A stretch of 64,000 nucleotides of DNA from Azospirillum sp. 412522. GTDB lineage: Bacteria; Pseudomonadota; Alphaproteobacteria; Azospirillales; Azospirillaceae. A program made the translations under genes and the position numbers. Location of the stretch: the NCBI RefSeq assembly GCF_019805165.1, contig NZ_RWIJ01000017.1, forward strand, positions 1 through 64,000. Direction: 5' to 3'. The notes under the pieces were generated by a model, which saw only the letters and a program-made list of their open reading frames with translations, was not told the origin of the DNA and did not search any database. Positions within the stretch are counted from its first letter, which is position 1; each line of letters opens with the position of its first letter. Below, piece by piece: positions 17,342 through 25,685 of the stretch.

Positions 17342-18388
17342 TTACTTCATCGGCGGGGCGTACATCAGGCCGCCTTCGGTGTAGAGGGCGTTCTGGCCGC
17401 GCGGCATCTTCAGCTTGGAGCCGGCGCCGACGTTGCGCTCATAGCTCTGGGCGTAGTTGCCGACCTGCTTGATGATGGCGTAGGCCCAGTTCTCCTCGAC
17501 GCCCAGCGCCTTGCCGTTGCCGGCGGTGACGCCCAGCAGGCGCTTCACGTCCGGGTCGGGCGAGGTCATGGCGGCGTCGACGGTCTCGGAGGTCAGGCCC
17601 TTCTCCTCGGCCTGGACCATCGTGTAGAAGGCCCAGGTGACCAGGTTCATCCATTCCTCGTCGCCCTGGCGCACGGCCGGGGACAGCGGCTCCTTCGAGA
17701 TCAGCTCGGGCAGGATGACGTAGTCGTTGGGGTTCTGCACCTCGGCGGCGCGGATGGCGGCGAGCTGGGAGGCGTCGGAGGTCAGGGCGTCGCAGCGGCC
17801 GGCGAAGAAGGCCTTGTTCAGCTCCTCGTTCTTCTCGATGACGACCGGCTTGAAGGTCATCTTGTTGGCGCGGAAGTAGTCCGAGACGTTCTGCTCGGTC
17901 GTGGTGCCGGGCAGGACGCAGACGGTGGCGCCGTTCAGCTGCTTGGCGCTCTTCAGGCCGAGCTTGGCCGACACCATGAAGCCCTGGCCGTCATAATAGT
18001 TGGTCGGCGCGAAGTTCAGGCCGTTGGCGGTGTCGCGGGTCAGGGTGCGGGTGGTGTTGCGGGCCAGCAGGTCGATTTCGCCGGACTGGAGCGCCGGCAG
18101 GCGCTGCTGCGCCGACAGCGGGGTGTACTTCACCTTTTCGGCATCACCGAACATGGCGGCGGCGACGGCGCGGCACATGTCGACGTCCAGGCCCGACCAC
18201 TTGCCCTTGTCGTCCGGGGCGGAGAAGCCATACAGGCCCAGATTGACGCCGCACTGGACATAGCCCTTCTGCTTCACGCCGTCGAAGGTGGCGCCGGCCT
18301 GGGCAGTGCCGGAGAGGGCGCCCGACAAGGCGATGGCGGAGACGGACAGGGTGGCCGCGATGGCGAGCGCGCTCAGATGGGACTTCAC
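17342..18388 (-). CDS. aapJ: General L-amino-acid binding protein AapJ
   Basis: A 348-residue periplasmic binding protein. Signal peptide is LAIAATLSVSAIALSGALSG with cleavage near AQA-GAT. Mature start GVKQKGYVQCGVNLGLYGFSAPDDKGKWSGLDVDMCRAVAAA is typical AapJ/BztA, and the C-terminus ends GNYAQSYERNVG ... GGLMYAPPMK. It is the first gene of the aapJQMP-regulator operon. It shares its ending pattern with the solitary paralogue at 9702-10742. It delivers L-amino acids to AapQM. Confidence 0.94.
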   Translation of the reverse strand: MKSHLSALAIAATLSVSAIALSGALSGTAQAGATFDGVKQKGYVQCGVNLGLYGFSAPDDKGKWSGLDVDMCRAVAAAMFGDAEKVKYTPLSAQQRLPALQSGEIDLLARNTTRTLTRDTANGLNFAPTNYYDGQGFMVSAKLGLKSAKQLNGATVCVLPGTTTEQNVSDYFRANKMTFKPVVIEKNEELNKAFFAGRCDALTSDASQLAAIRAAEVQNPNDYVILPELISKEPLSPAVRQGDEEWMNLVTWAFYTMVQAEEKGLTSETVDAAMTSPDPDVKRLLGVTAGNGKALGVEENWAYAIIKQVGNYAQSYERNVGAGSKLKMPRGQNALYTEGGLMYAPPMK

Positions 18389-18698
18389 GGGGCGGGGCTC
18401 CTTCAGCCTTGGTCTTTCCAGGGGCGCCGGGGCAGGGAATGCCCCGGCCGCCGCATGGCGTCACAATCGCTCCGTGGATTGAACAAAGTGCCCGCCCGGC
18501 ATGAACGGATGTCGCGGAGATGTGAACAGCTTTGGACGGATTGGCTGATCGTGACGCGAAGCGGGCCGTCGGGCTTCGCCCTCGGATGGTCACGCCGCCG
18601 GCCCGACATTTAACGTGCGCCGGCTTCCGGCTGGCCCTACAAGCGACAGGTGACGGTCATTTATCCAGGAACCGGGAATTTTGGGGAAATCGACGTCG
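18389..18698. other. Divergent control region aapJ / histidine kinase, with leader hairpin
   Basis: This 310-bp interval separates divergent aapJ and the kinase gene. A hairpin with perfect 8-bp arms GCCGGGGC (18426-18433) and GCCCCGGC (18441-18448) lies about 40 bp upstream of the aapJ start and would form in its leader. I cannot assign -35/-10 elements with confidence. No gene is visible in the interval; a short minus-strand frame there has no ribosome site. Confidence 0.4.
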
Positions 18699-19760
18699 AT
18701 GGGGTCCGATCGGCCGATCTGGCACTGGGTCGCGCGCTTTTCGCTGCTGCGGTGTGGTCCGCTGCCGCGTTACGGCATGGCGGTGCTGTCCGCCGCCGCC
18801 GCCCTTCTGCTGCGCCTTGCCGTCGACGGCACCATGTCGTCCGGCTTTCCTTTTCTCACCTTCTTCCCGGCGGTGATCCTGACCACCTTCATGGCCGGGC
18901 GGGGACCGGGGGTGGCTGCGGCGGTGCTGTCCGGGCTGGCCGCCTGGTATTTCTTCATTCCGCCTTATGAGACCTTCGTGCTGAACGCGTCCGTCGCTCT
19001 GGCGCTGGTCTTCTATGCGGTGGTGGTGGCGGTGGACGTAGCGCTGATCCACGGCATGCAGACCACGCTGGCCCGCCTGCAGGAGGAGCGGAGCCGCACC
19101 GCCGCCCTGCTGGAGGCGCAGACCACCATGTTCCACGAGCTGCAGCACCGCGTCGCCAACAACATGCAGTTCGTCTCCGCCCTGCTGGATCTTCAGAAAC
19201 GGTCCGTCGGCCATACGCGGGAGGGGGCGCTGGCGGCGCTGGAGGAAGCGGGACGGCGGCTCGACACCATGGCGCGGGTGCACCGGCGCCTGCACGACCC
19301 GCGTTCCGGCGACGATTTCGGCAGCCATATCGACGGGCTGTGCCGGGACATGCTGGCGGGGGCCGGGGTCCCCGGCGTCTCCTGCCGCGTCGCGGTTCAG
19401 GCGGCGCCGCAGTCGCCGGAGCGGCTGCTGGCGCTGGCCATGCTGATCGTCGAGGCGCTGACCAACAGCCTGAAGCACGCCTTCGCCGGCCGCGACGGCG
19501 GCACCGTCACCATCGAGCTGAACGTCGTGCCGGAAGAGCCGGGCCAGCTGCATCTGCTGGTGATGGACGATGGCGTCGGCCTGCCGGACGGCTTCGACGT
19601 GCAGCGCCTGCCCAGCCTGGGCTGGAAGATCATCCATAGCCTGGCCGCCCAGCTGTCCGGCCGGTTGAGCCACGGTCCCGCCGGCGGTTCCTCCAACGGT
19701 CCCCACAACGGCCTCCCCAACGGCACCGGCACACGGATCGATCTGCGCTTTCCGGCCTGA
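18699..19760 (+). CDS. Membrane histidine kinase, DUF4118 sensor + HisKA_2 catalytic core
   Basis: A 353-residue sensor kinase. The N-terminus (about 25-110) is a four-helix membrane domain of the KdpD-like DUF4118 type, with FLTFFPAVILTTFMAGRGPGVAAAVLSGLAAWYFF. A coiled linker leads to the HisKA_2 phospho-acceptor FHELQHRVANNMQFVSALL, the HWE/HisKA_2 form of the H-box, then the ATP site EALTNSLKHAF (N-box) and MDDGVGLPDG (G1). Near the C-terminus a Gly/Asn-rich insert (SSNGPHNGLPNGTG) interrupts the last ATPase strand. ATG 18699 is taken as start; a TTG six codons upstream is possible. It is divergent from aapJ; its target is unknown. Confidence 0.88.
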   Translation: MGSDRPIWHWVARFSLLRCGPLPRYGMAVLSAAAALLLRLAVDGTMSSGFPFLTFFPAVILTTFMAGRGPGVAAAVLSGLAAWYFFIPPYETFVLNASVALALVFYAVVVAVDVALIHGMQTTLARLQEERSRTAALLEAQTTMFHELQHRVANNMQFVSALLDLQKRSVGHTREGALAALEEAGRRLDTMARVHRRLHDPRSGDDFGSHIDGLCRDMLAGAGVPGVSCRVAVQAAPQSPERLLALAMLIVEALTNSLKHAFAGRDGGTVTIELNVVPEEPGQLHLLVMDDGVGLPDGFDVQRLPSLGWKIIHSLAAQLSGRLSHGPAGGSSNGPHNGLPNGTGTRIDLRFPA

Positions 19761-19859
19761 GCGCGCCCGTCGCCAAGGCTTTTCCGTCGCCATGGGACGA
19801 ACTATCTGTGATCCTGCCGGTTGCTGCGGTAACAGGCCGGGGACAGCAGGAGGGGGCTT

Positions 19860-20549
19860 ATGGCGACGCTGAAGGAATTCGAGGACGCGCTGAAGGCGGC
19901 GGGCAACACGGCGGCGCTGGAGATCCTGGATTCCCTGCGGGCGCGCGACCGCACCGAGCGCTCCGTCCGTCCCGCCCGGCGCCTGACCGGGCGCAAGATG
20001 ACGCCGGAGCTGGCGGCCGAGATCCTGCACCTGCACGAGACCACCAACATGACCCAGCAGGAGATCGCCTTCCAGCTGGGGGTGAACCAGGGCCGGGTGA
20101 ACGAGGTCATCAAGCGCCGCAAATGGCTGACCGAGGACCCCGCCGCCCCGGAAGCGCAGGCCCGCGACAAGGCCAAGCAGCGCGCCAAGGAGGGCGTCGG
20201 CATTCCGCCGCGCCGGCCGTCCCGGAAGAAGAAGGCGAAGGTGGAGGCCGAGTCGGTGCCAGAGGTTGCGCCCGCGTTGCCGCCCGAGGCCGTGCCGCCG
20301 GCGGAGCCGGAAGTGGTCGCGGCGCCGGAACCCGCTCGGCAGGAAGCACCGGAACCTGTGCCCGAACCGCCTGCCGCCGAACCCCTGGCTGTCGAACCGC
20401 CGCCCGCCGAACGGCCCATGCCGATGGCTGCGCCGGAGCTGCCGCTGGAACAGCCCGACACGGCGAAGGACAAGCCTAAGGGCAAGACGCGCAAGCAGGG
20501 CAAGGCCGCGAAAACGCCGGAGATGCCGCTGTTCAAGGATCTGCTGTAG
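19860..20549 (+). CDS. HTH protein with proline-rich tail, unknown function
   Basis: A 229-residue cytoplasmic protein. Residues about 50-85 form a helix-turn-helix of sigma/MerR-like spacing: ELAAEILHLHETTNMTQQEIAFQLGVNQGRVNEVIKRR, quoted here as TQQEIAFQLGVNQGRVNEVI. A basic stretch (about 100-125) is followed by a long Pro/Glu/Ala-rich low-complexity region (about 127-200) and a conserved-looking end KTPEMPLFKDLL. I do not recognise the family by name. It stands alone, 99 bp after the kinase gene, and is followed by a hairpin. It may be a DNA-binding adaptor with a flexible tail, but that is only inference from composition. Confidence 0.8.
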   Translation: MATLKEFEDALKAAGNTAALEILDSLRARDRTERSVRPARRLTGRKMTPELAAEILHLHETTNMTQQEIAFQLGVNQGRVNEVIKRRKWLTEDPAAPEAQARDKAKQRAKEGVGIPPRRPSRKKKAKVEAESVPEVAPALPPEAVPPAEPEVVAAPEPARQEAPEPVPEPPAAEPLAVEPPPAERPMPMAAPELPLEQPDTAKDKPKGKTRKQGKAAKTPEMPLFKDLL

Positions 20550-20556
20550 GGGAACG

Positions 20557-20579
20557 CCCTTTCCCGGGGCGGGAGAGGG
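20557..20579. terminator. Hairpin after the HTH gene
   Basis: Arms CCCTTTCCCG (20557-20566) and CGGGAGAGGG (20570-20579) pair with one T-G wobble around a GGG loop. It is the same element as at 9666-9692 with one base changed. It starts 8 bp after the HTH stop codon. No T-run follows. The remainder of the gap to 20773 holds no visible gene. Confidence 0.5.
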
Positions 20580-20773
20580 GACACTGCCCCCGAGCCTTTT
20601 CCCCCGAGCCATGTCCGGTGCTCATCTCGCATCTGCGGAATTGACGGCCTGCGGCGGATTGCCTCAGCGGGGGTCCGGCAAATATCCTTACCCCTGTCCC
20701 GGTCGCTTTCGTTTTCCCCCTTGCCGCCGGGGCCTTCCATCCCTCGTCCAGCGGCGACAGCGGAGAAACGACC

Positions 20774-22024
20774 ATGGCTTCTGCCGGCCATAACGGCGAC
20801 ATGCGTGCCGAGCCACAGCTGGCCTCGGCCCATCCCGGGCTGGTGCTGCTGGCGCTCGCCATGGGCGGCTTCGCCATCGGGACGACCGAATTCGCGACGA
20901 TGAGCCTGCTGCCCTATTTCGCCCGCGGGCTGGGCATCGACGAGCCGACCGCCGGCCATGTCATCAGCGCCTATGCGCTGGGCGTGGTGGTGGGGGCGCC
21001 GGTGATCGCCGTGCTGGCGGCGCGGGTGGCGCGGCGGACCCTGCTGATCGGGCTGATGGCGGTCTTCGCCGCCGCCAACGTGGCGAGCGCCTTCTCGCCC
21101 TCCTATGGCTGGATGCTGGTCTTCCGTTTCATGAGCGGGCTGCCGCACGGCGCCTATTTCGGCGTGGCGGCCCTGGTCGCCGCCTCGCTGGTGCCGCCGC
21201 AGCGCCGGGCGCAGGCGGTGGCGCGGACCATGCTGGGGCTGACGGTGGCGACCATCATCGGCGTGCCGATGGCGAACTGGATCGGGCAGGCGCTGGGATG
21301 GCGCTGGGGCTTCGGCGTCGTCGGGCTGCTGGCGCTGCTGACCGTGGCGCTGGTCTGGATCTTCGCCCCCAACGACCGTCCGCACCCGGACGCCAGCCCG
21401 CTGCGGGAACTCGGCGCCTTGAAGCGGCGGCAGGTCTGGCTGACGCTGGGCATCGGCGCCATCGGCTTCGGCGGCATGTTCGCGGTCTACACCTATGTCG
21501 CCTCCACCCTGATGGAGGTGACGCAGGTGTCGCCGGCGGTGGTGCCCGTCGTGCTGGCGGTGTTCGGCGCCGGCATGACCGTCGGCACGCTGGTCAGCGC
21601 CTGGGCCGCCGACCGCGCCCTGATGCCGACCGTCGCCATAGTCCTGCTATGGAGCGCCGGGTCGCTGGCGCTCTACCCCTTCGCCGCCGGCAACATCTGG
21701 CTGGTGTCGGTGGTCGTCTTCATGATCGGCTGCGGCGGCGGGCTCGGCACCCCGTTGCAGGCCCGGCTGATGGATGTGGCGGAGGATGCGCAGACGCTGG
21801 CCGCCGCGCTGAACCACAGCGCCTTCAACGCCGCCAACGCGCTCGGCCCCTGGCTGGGCGGCATGGCGATCGCCGCCGGCTGGGGCTGGACCTCCACCGG
21901 CTGGGTCGGCGCCGGGCTGGCGCTGTGCGGTCTGGTGGTGTGGGCGGTGGCGCTGCTGGATGACCGCATGACCGCGAGCCGGGCCGCCGATGCCGAACTG
22001 GCCGAGGCCTGCACCGGCGACTGA
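20774..22024 (+). CDS. MFS transporter, AraJ/YdhP-type drug-or-sugar exporter
   Basis: A 416-residue protein with twelve predicted membrane segments. The first segment carries LALAMGGFAIGTTEFATMSLLPYFARGLGI, a hallmark of the DHA1 AraJ/YdhP/CmlA group. The cytoplasmic loop motif and YALGVVVGAPVIAVLAARVARR (motif A region) and PHGAYFGVAALVAASLVPPQRRAQAV follow. It probably exports small metabolites or drugs by proton antiport in the inner membrane. GGAG lies at good spacing before the ATG. It is monocistronic, converging on the FHA gene with a 4-bp gap. Substrate cannot be read from sequence. Confidence 0.88.
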   Translation: MASAGHNGDMRAEPQLASAHPGLVLLALAMGGFAIGTTEFATMSLLPYFARGLGIDEPTAGHVISAYALGVVVGAPVIAVLAARVARRTLLIGLMAVFAAANVASAFSPSYGWMLVFRFMSGLPHGAYFGVAALVAASLVPPQRRAQAVARTMLGLTVATIIGVPMANWIGQALGWRWGFGVVGLLALLTVALVWIFAPNDRPHPDASPLRELGALKRRQVWLTLGIGAIGFGGMFAVYTYVASTLMEVTQVSPAVVPVVLAVFGAGMTVGTLVSAWAADRALMPTVAIVLLWSAGSLALYPFAAGNIWLVSVVVFMIGCGGGLGTPLQARLMDVAEDAQTLAAALNHSAFNAANALGPWLGGMAIAAGWGWTSTGWVGAGLALCGLVVWAVALLDDRMTASRAADAELAEACTGD

Positions 22025-22028
22025 CGCT

Positions 22029-23924
22029 TCAGGTCCCCGCCACATTCCAGGAGATGCGCGCCGGATGCTCGCCGAGGTCGAGGGAGCCGATCACGATCTC
22101 CCCCCGGCCGGACAGCGGCGCCACGTCGCCCAGCTTCAGCAGGCGCTGTTCGCCGGCCTGCGACACCAGACGGGTGCCGTTGCGGCTGAGATCCTCCAGG
22201 GTGAAGGCGCCGTCGCGCAGACGGACCAGCGCGTGCCGGCGCGAGGCGGAGGCATGGTCCAGCATGATGCCGCAGTCGGCGGACCGGCCGATCACGACAT
22301 CCTCCCCCGCCTCGGGCAGGGCCAGCGTCCGGCCCTGGTAGCTCAGCGTCAGGCGGGGCGCCGGCTTCGGCGGCGCCTGCATGTCGACCGTCATGTCCGT
22401 CGGCCGGGCGAGCGGCGCGGAGCCGGCACCCTGGGATCCGAGGCGCATTCCCGCCACCACGCCGGTTCCGGTCATCGACACGCGCTGGTCGTCGGGGATG
22501 GCGGCGATCTTGGCGATCAGCCCGTCGGCCAGCGCCCGCGGGATGCCGGCGGCGCGCAGGCGGCGGCCCAGCCCTTCGCGCACCTCCTGGAGGGAGGCGC
22601 CGGGGGCGGCCAGTTCCGCCGCGGATTTCACCCGGTTGAACTCGTCGGCGACGCGCTGGATGACGATGCTGATCTTCTTGTGGCCGTAGGCGCTGGCGCC
22701 GAGGTCGAGCAGATAGCCGAGACGTCCCGCCGCCGTGTTGAAGCGGCCGGCCAGCCGGGTCATCGTCTCCTCGAAGGGCAGGTCGCTGCCCCCGGTCGCC
22801 CACACGGTCTTGCCGCGGCGGGTCAGCGATTCCGCCATCGCCGGGCCGCCCATGTAGCCGTCGAAGGCGATCATGCCGTCGACGATGGCGGAAAAGGCGC
22901 GGGCGTCGCTGGCCGCCCCGGTGCGGGTCAGCGGGGTCAGCCCGTCCAGCCCGCCGCGGATCCGGTGCAGCAGCGCCTCGCGGGTCCGGGCGAAACCGAA
23001 GCCGGTTCCATCGGACGCGAGCGCGTTCGACAGGGCCAGCAGCGGTTCGGTGTGGGGCAGCCGGTCGTCCAGGTCGCCGCGCAGCGCCGCCAGCAGAGCC
23101 AGGAGGGCGGAGGCGAGATCGGGCGCATAGCCGATCAGGGCGCGGATCGGCTCCCGCCCGTCGACGATCTCGGCCGCGAACTCGTCCACCAGCCGGGTGT
23201 TCTCGCCGTCCTCCTCCTGGTGCAGGCGCAGGACGGCGGTCAGCTTGGCGCCCCATTCGCGATGCGGCTCCAGCAGGGTGGCGAAAGCGTGGGTGACGAT
23301 GCGGTCGCGCTCCTCCACCGGGCGGTCGACGGCGGCCAGCAGCAGGCCGGAAATCCCGCCGCGCATCAGCGCCTGGTCGAAGGGGGCCAGCGCGTCGGAT
23401 TTCTGGGCGAGGTCCTTCAGCGCCGTGAACAGGCGGGTGATCTGGTCGTAGCGTTCATGAGGCTTCACCCCCAGCATCGGCGCCTGGAGGGTGGCGAGCC
23501 GGCTGACCGCCGGGTTGAACAGCAGCGCCTCGCGCTCGAAGTAACGCAGCGGATAGTAACGGTGGAGCTGTTCCGACGGAACGACACCCTGGTCGTCCCA
23601 ATAGCCGCGCAGCAGCCGCAGCAGGGTCATCCGGCTGTCGAAGGAGAAGACCTGCAACACGTCGGTGCAGAGGTTGGCGGCTTCGATCGGCGAGATGGTG
23701 GTGAGCTTGGAGCCGCCGGAGGAGGTCTTCTGGAAGACGGTCTCCTCCCGCCCGGTGCCGGTGACCTTCACCACGCGCACCACCGGGAACTTGGCGAGGC
23801 GCAGCAGGAAGTTGGCGCGTTCCGTCGCCGCCTTCTCGTCGTCGAAGACGCCGTCGATGTTGGCCTTGCCGCCCTGTTCGACCACCACCTCGAAGCGCGC
23901 CTCGCGCCGCTTGGACATCGCCAT
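22029..23924 (-). CDS. FHA-domain protein with long uncharacterised N-terminal region
   Basis: A 631-residue cytoplasmic protein. Only the C-terminus (about 530-615) is recognisable: an FHA phosphothreonine-binding domain with VVIGRSADCGIMLDHASASRRHALV ... LEDLSRNGTRL, which keeps the GR, SxxH and NG residues. The other 520 residues are mostly helical, with no signal peptide or membrane segment, and I recognise no family. The ATG at 23924 follows AAGGGGGAA; an upstream in-frame start lacks a ribosome site. It is divergent from the PBP4-type gene (119 bp apart). No Ser/Thr kinase gene is nearby in the window. Confidence 0.85.
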   Translation of the reverse strand: MAMSKRREARFEVVVEQGGKANIDGVFDDEKAATERANFLLRLAKFPVVRVVKVTGTGREETVFQKTSSGGSKLTTISPIEAANLCTDVLQVFSFDSRMTLLRLLRGYWDDQGVVPSEQLHRYYPLRYFEREALLFNPAVSRLATLQAPMLGVKPHERYDQITRLFTALKDLAQKSDALAPFDQALMRGGISGLLLAAVDRPVEERDRIVTHAFATLLEPHREWGAKLTAVLRLHQEEDGENTRLVDEFAAEIVDGREPIRALIGYAPDLASALLALLAALRGDLDDRLPHTEPLLALSNALASDGTGFGFARTREALLHRIRGGLDGLTPLTRTGAASDARAFSAIVDGMIAFDGYMGGPAMAESLTRRGKTVWATGGSDLPFEETMTRLAGRFNTAAGRLGYLLDLGASAYGHKKISIVIQRVADEFNRVKSAAELAAPGASLQEVREGLGRRLRAAGIPRALADGLIAKIAAIPDDQRVSMTGTGVVAGMRLGSQGAGSAPLARPTDMTVDMQAPPKPAPRLTLSYQGRTLALPEAGEDVVIGRSADCGIMLDHASASRRHALVRLRDGAFTLEDLSRNGTRLVSQAGEQRLLKLGDVAPLSGRGEIVIGSLDLGEHPARISWNVAGT

Positions 23925-24014
23925 GCCGTTCCCCCTTGGCCTGCCCTGCTGGAGCGTTCTTAATCGCCGCCGCCGCCCGGCTACGTCCCCGTTCGCGATT
24001 TCCAGCGATTTTTC

Positions 24015-24046
24015 CCCAAAATACTTTATGCCCAAAATACTTTATG
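24015..24046. repeat. Exact 16-bp tandem duplication at the start of the dacB-like gene
   Basis: CCCAAAATACTTTATG occurs twice head to tail at 24015-24030 and 24031-24046 with no mismatch. The second copy ends in the ATG chosen as start of the carboxypeptidase gene. The unit is AT-rich in a GC-rich context. The duplication could shift promoter spacing or offer two out-of-phase ATG codons (24028 and 24044). Confidence 0.9.
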
Positions 24047-25540
24047 AAAGCCTCCATCAGAAGCGGAAAGACCCGACCCTTGACCGCAAGCTTCCAATCC
24101 GGTGGCGGATCGCGCCAGCCGTCGCTCGGCCGCCGCCCTTTCCTCGGCCTGCTTGGGTCATTGACCCTGCCGATGGCGGGGATCCCGGCACCGGTGACGG
24201 CGGCTTCCGCTGCCGGCGGTCTGGACGGCACCGCCGTCGGTTACATCCTGTTCGATACTGACAGCGGCCGGCCGATGGACGCGCGGGCGGCGGACGCCCC
24301 CTTCATTCCGGCATCGGTGGCGAAGCTGCCGACGGTGGCGGCGGCGCTGGCCCTGCTGGGGCCGGACCATCGCTTCACCACCCGGCTGCTGGGGACGGGG
24401 CCGCTGGCGGGCGGGGTGCTGCGCGGCGACCTGATCCTGCAGGGCGGCGGCGACCCGGCGCTGGCGACGGAAGGGCTGCTGCAACTGCTGGGCGGACTGG
24501 CCGCCGCCGGGCTGCGGCGGGTGGAAGGGCGGTTCCTGTATGACCCCATGCTGCTGCCCGAACTGGCGGAAATCGATTCCGGGCAGCCCTGGGCCGCGCC
24601 CTACAACACCGGGGTCGGGGCGCTGTCGCTGAACTACAACCGGGCCCTGCTGAGCTGGCGGCGCGGCGGAACCGGACCGGAGGTGCTGACCGTCGCCGAT
24701 GCCGGGCGGCTGCCGCTGGACAGCGTCGCCGTGGCGCCGATGGGGCGGCCGACGGACGGGAACGGAGGCTTCCCGCTGCTGCCGGACGGCGCCGACCGTT
24801 GGCTGATGGCACCGCCTGCCGCAGGGGAGGCGGGTGCCGCCTGGGTGCCGGTGGCCCGGCCGGGGCTGGCCGCCGCCACGCTGTTCCGCCGGCTGGCCGC
24901 CGATGCCGGCATCGCCCTGCCGCTGCCCGAGGTCGGATCCGCGCCGGGCGGGGCGGTGGCTCTGGCGGCGCTGGACAGCCCGTCGCTGACCGAGCTGGCA
25001 CGGGGGCTGCTGCGCCATTCCAACAACCTGTCGGCGGAGGTGATCGGCCTGGCGGCGTCGCGCCGGCTGGACCCGTCGGCCGCGACGCTGGACCGGTCGG
25101 CGGCGCTGTTGCAGGGCTGGCTGACCCGGCAGGGGGCAGGGCAGGGTGCTGGATGGAGCGGGCTTCGGCTGGCCAACCATTCGGGGCTGGGCACCGGGTC
25201 GCGCTGCACGCCACGGCAGATGGCGGCGCTGCTGCGGGCCGGCGGACCCGCCTTGTGGGACCTGCTGCCGGGGGAGGAGGACGGCAAGGCGCTGCCCCCC
25301 GGCGTCCATGCCAAGACGGGGACGCTGGCCTATGTCAAGGGACTGGCCGGTCTGCTGGCGGCGGCCAGCGGCCGGCGGCTGGGCTTCGTCCTGTTCATCG
25401 CCGATCCCCGGCGCCGGGCGGCGATGGACGCGGCGCTCGACCGCCGGGTGACCGCCACGCCGCCGGAGGCGCGCGCCTGGGCGGCCGGTGCCGGCAAGCT
25501 CCAGAGCGGGATTCTGGAGAGATGGGTTTCCACCTATTGA
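24044..25540 (+). CDS. dacB: D-alanyl-D-alanine carboxypeptidase/endopeptidase, PBP4 class
   Basis: A 498-residue periplasmic peptidoglycan hydrolase of the S13 family. The three active-site motifs are clear: SVAK (Ser91-x-x-Lys94), SNN in RHSNNLSAEVIG, and KTG in HAKTGTLAYVKGLAG. The N-terminus carries SLGRRPFLGLLGSLTLPMAG, which resembles a Tat signal (twin Arg then hydrophobic core), unusual for a PBP4 protein. The ATG at 24044 is chosen because it gives a signal peptide of ordinary length; no good Shine-Dalgarno is visible. The protein trims or opens cross-links in the cell wall. It is divergent from the FHA gene. Confidence 0.88.
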   Translation: MKASIRSGKTRPLTASFQSGGGSRQPSLGRRPFLGLLGSLTLPMAGIPAPVTAASAAGGLDGTAVGYILFDTDSGRPMDARAADAPFIPASVAKLPTVAAALALLGPDHRFTTRLLGTGPLAGGVLRGDLILQGGGDPALATEGLLQLLGGLAAAGLRRVEGRFLYDPMLLPELAEIDSGQPWAAPYNTGVGALSLNYNRALLSWRRGGTGPEVLTVADAGRLPLDSVAVAPMGRPTDGNGGFPLLPDGADRWLMAPPAAGEAGAAWVPVARPGLAAATLFRRLAADAGIALPLPEVGSAPGGAVALAALDSPSLTELARGLLRHSNNLSAEVIGLAASRRLDPSAATLDRSAALLQGWLTRQGAGQGAGWSGLRLANHSGLGTGSRCTPRQMAALLRAGGPALWDLLPGEEDGKALPPGVHAKTGTLAYVKGLAGLLAAASGRRLGFVLFIADPRRRAAMDAALDRRVTATPPEARAWAAGAGKLQSGILERWVSTY

Positions 25541-25685
25541 CTGACATAAGTCATAAGTCCGACCATGGCCTATATGCCAAAATGCGGATCGGCATTGATT
25601 TGCCGGAAATCGGCTCAAAATTGATGGATCGTTCTTCTGCCCGACCCTTATCCGTCCGCATCCAGCAGAGAAAGTCCCAGACCCG

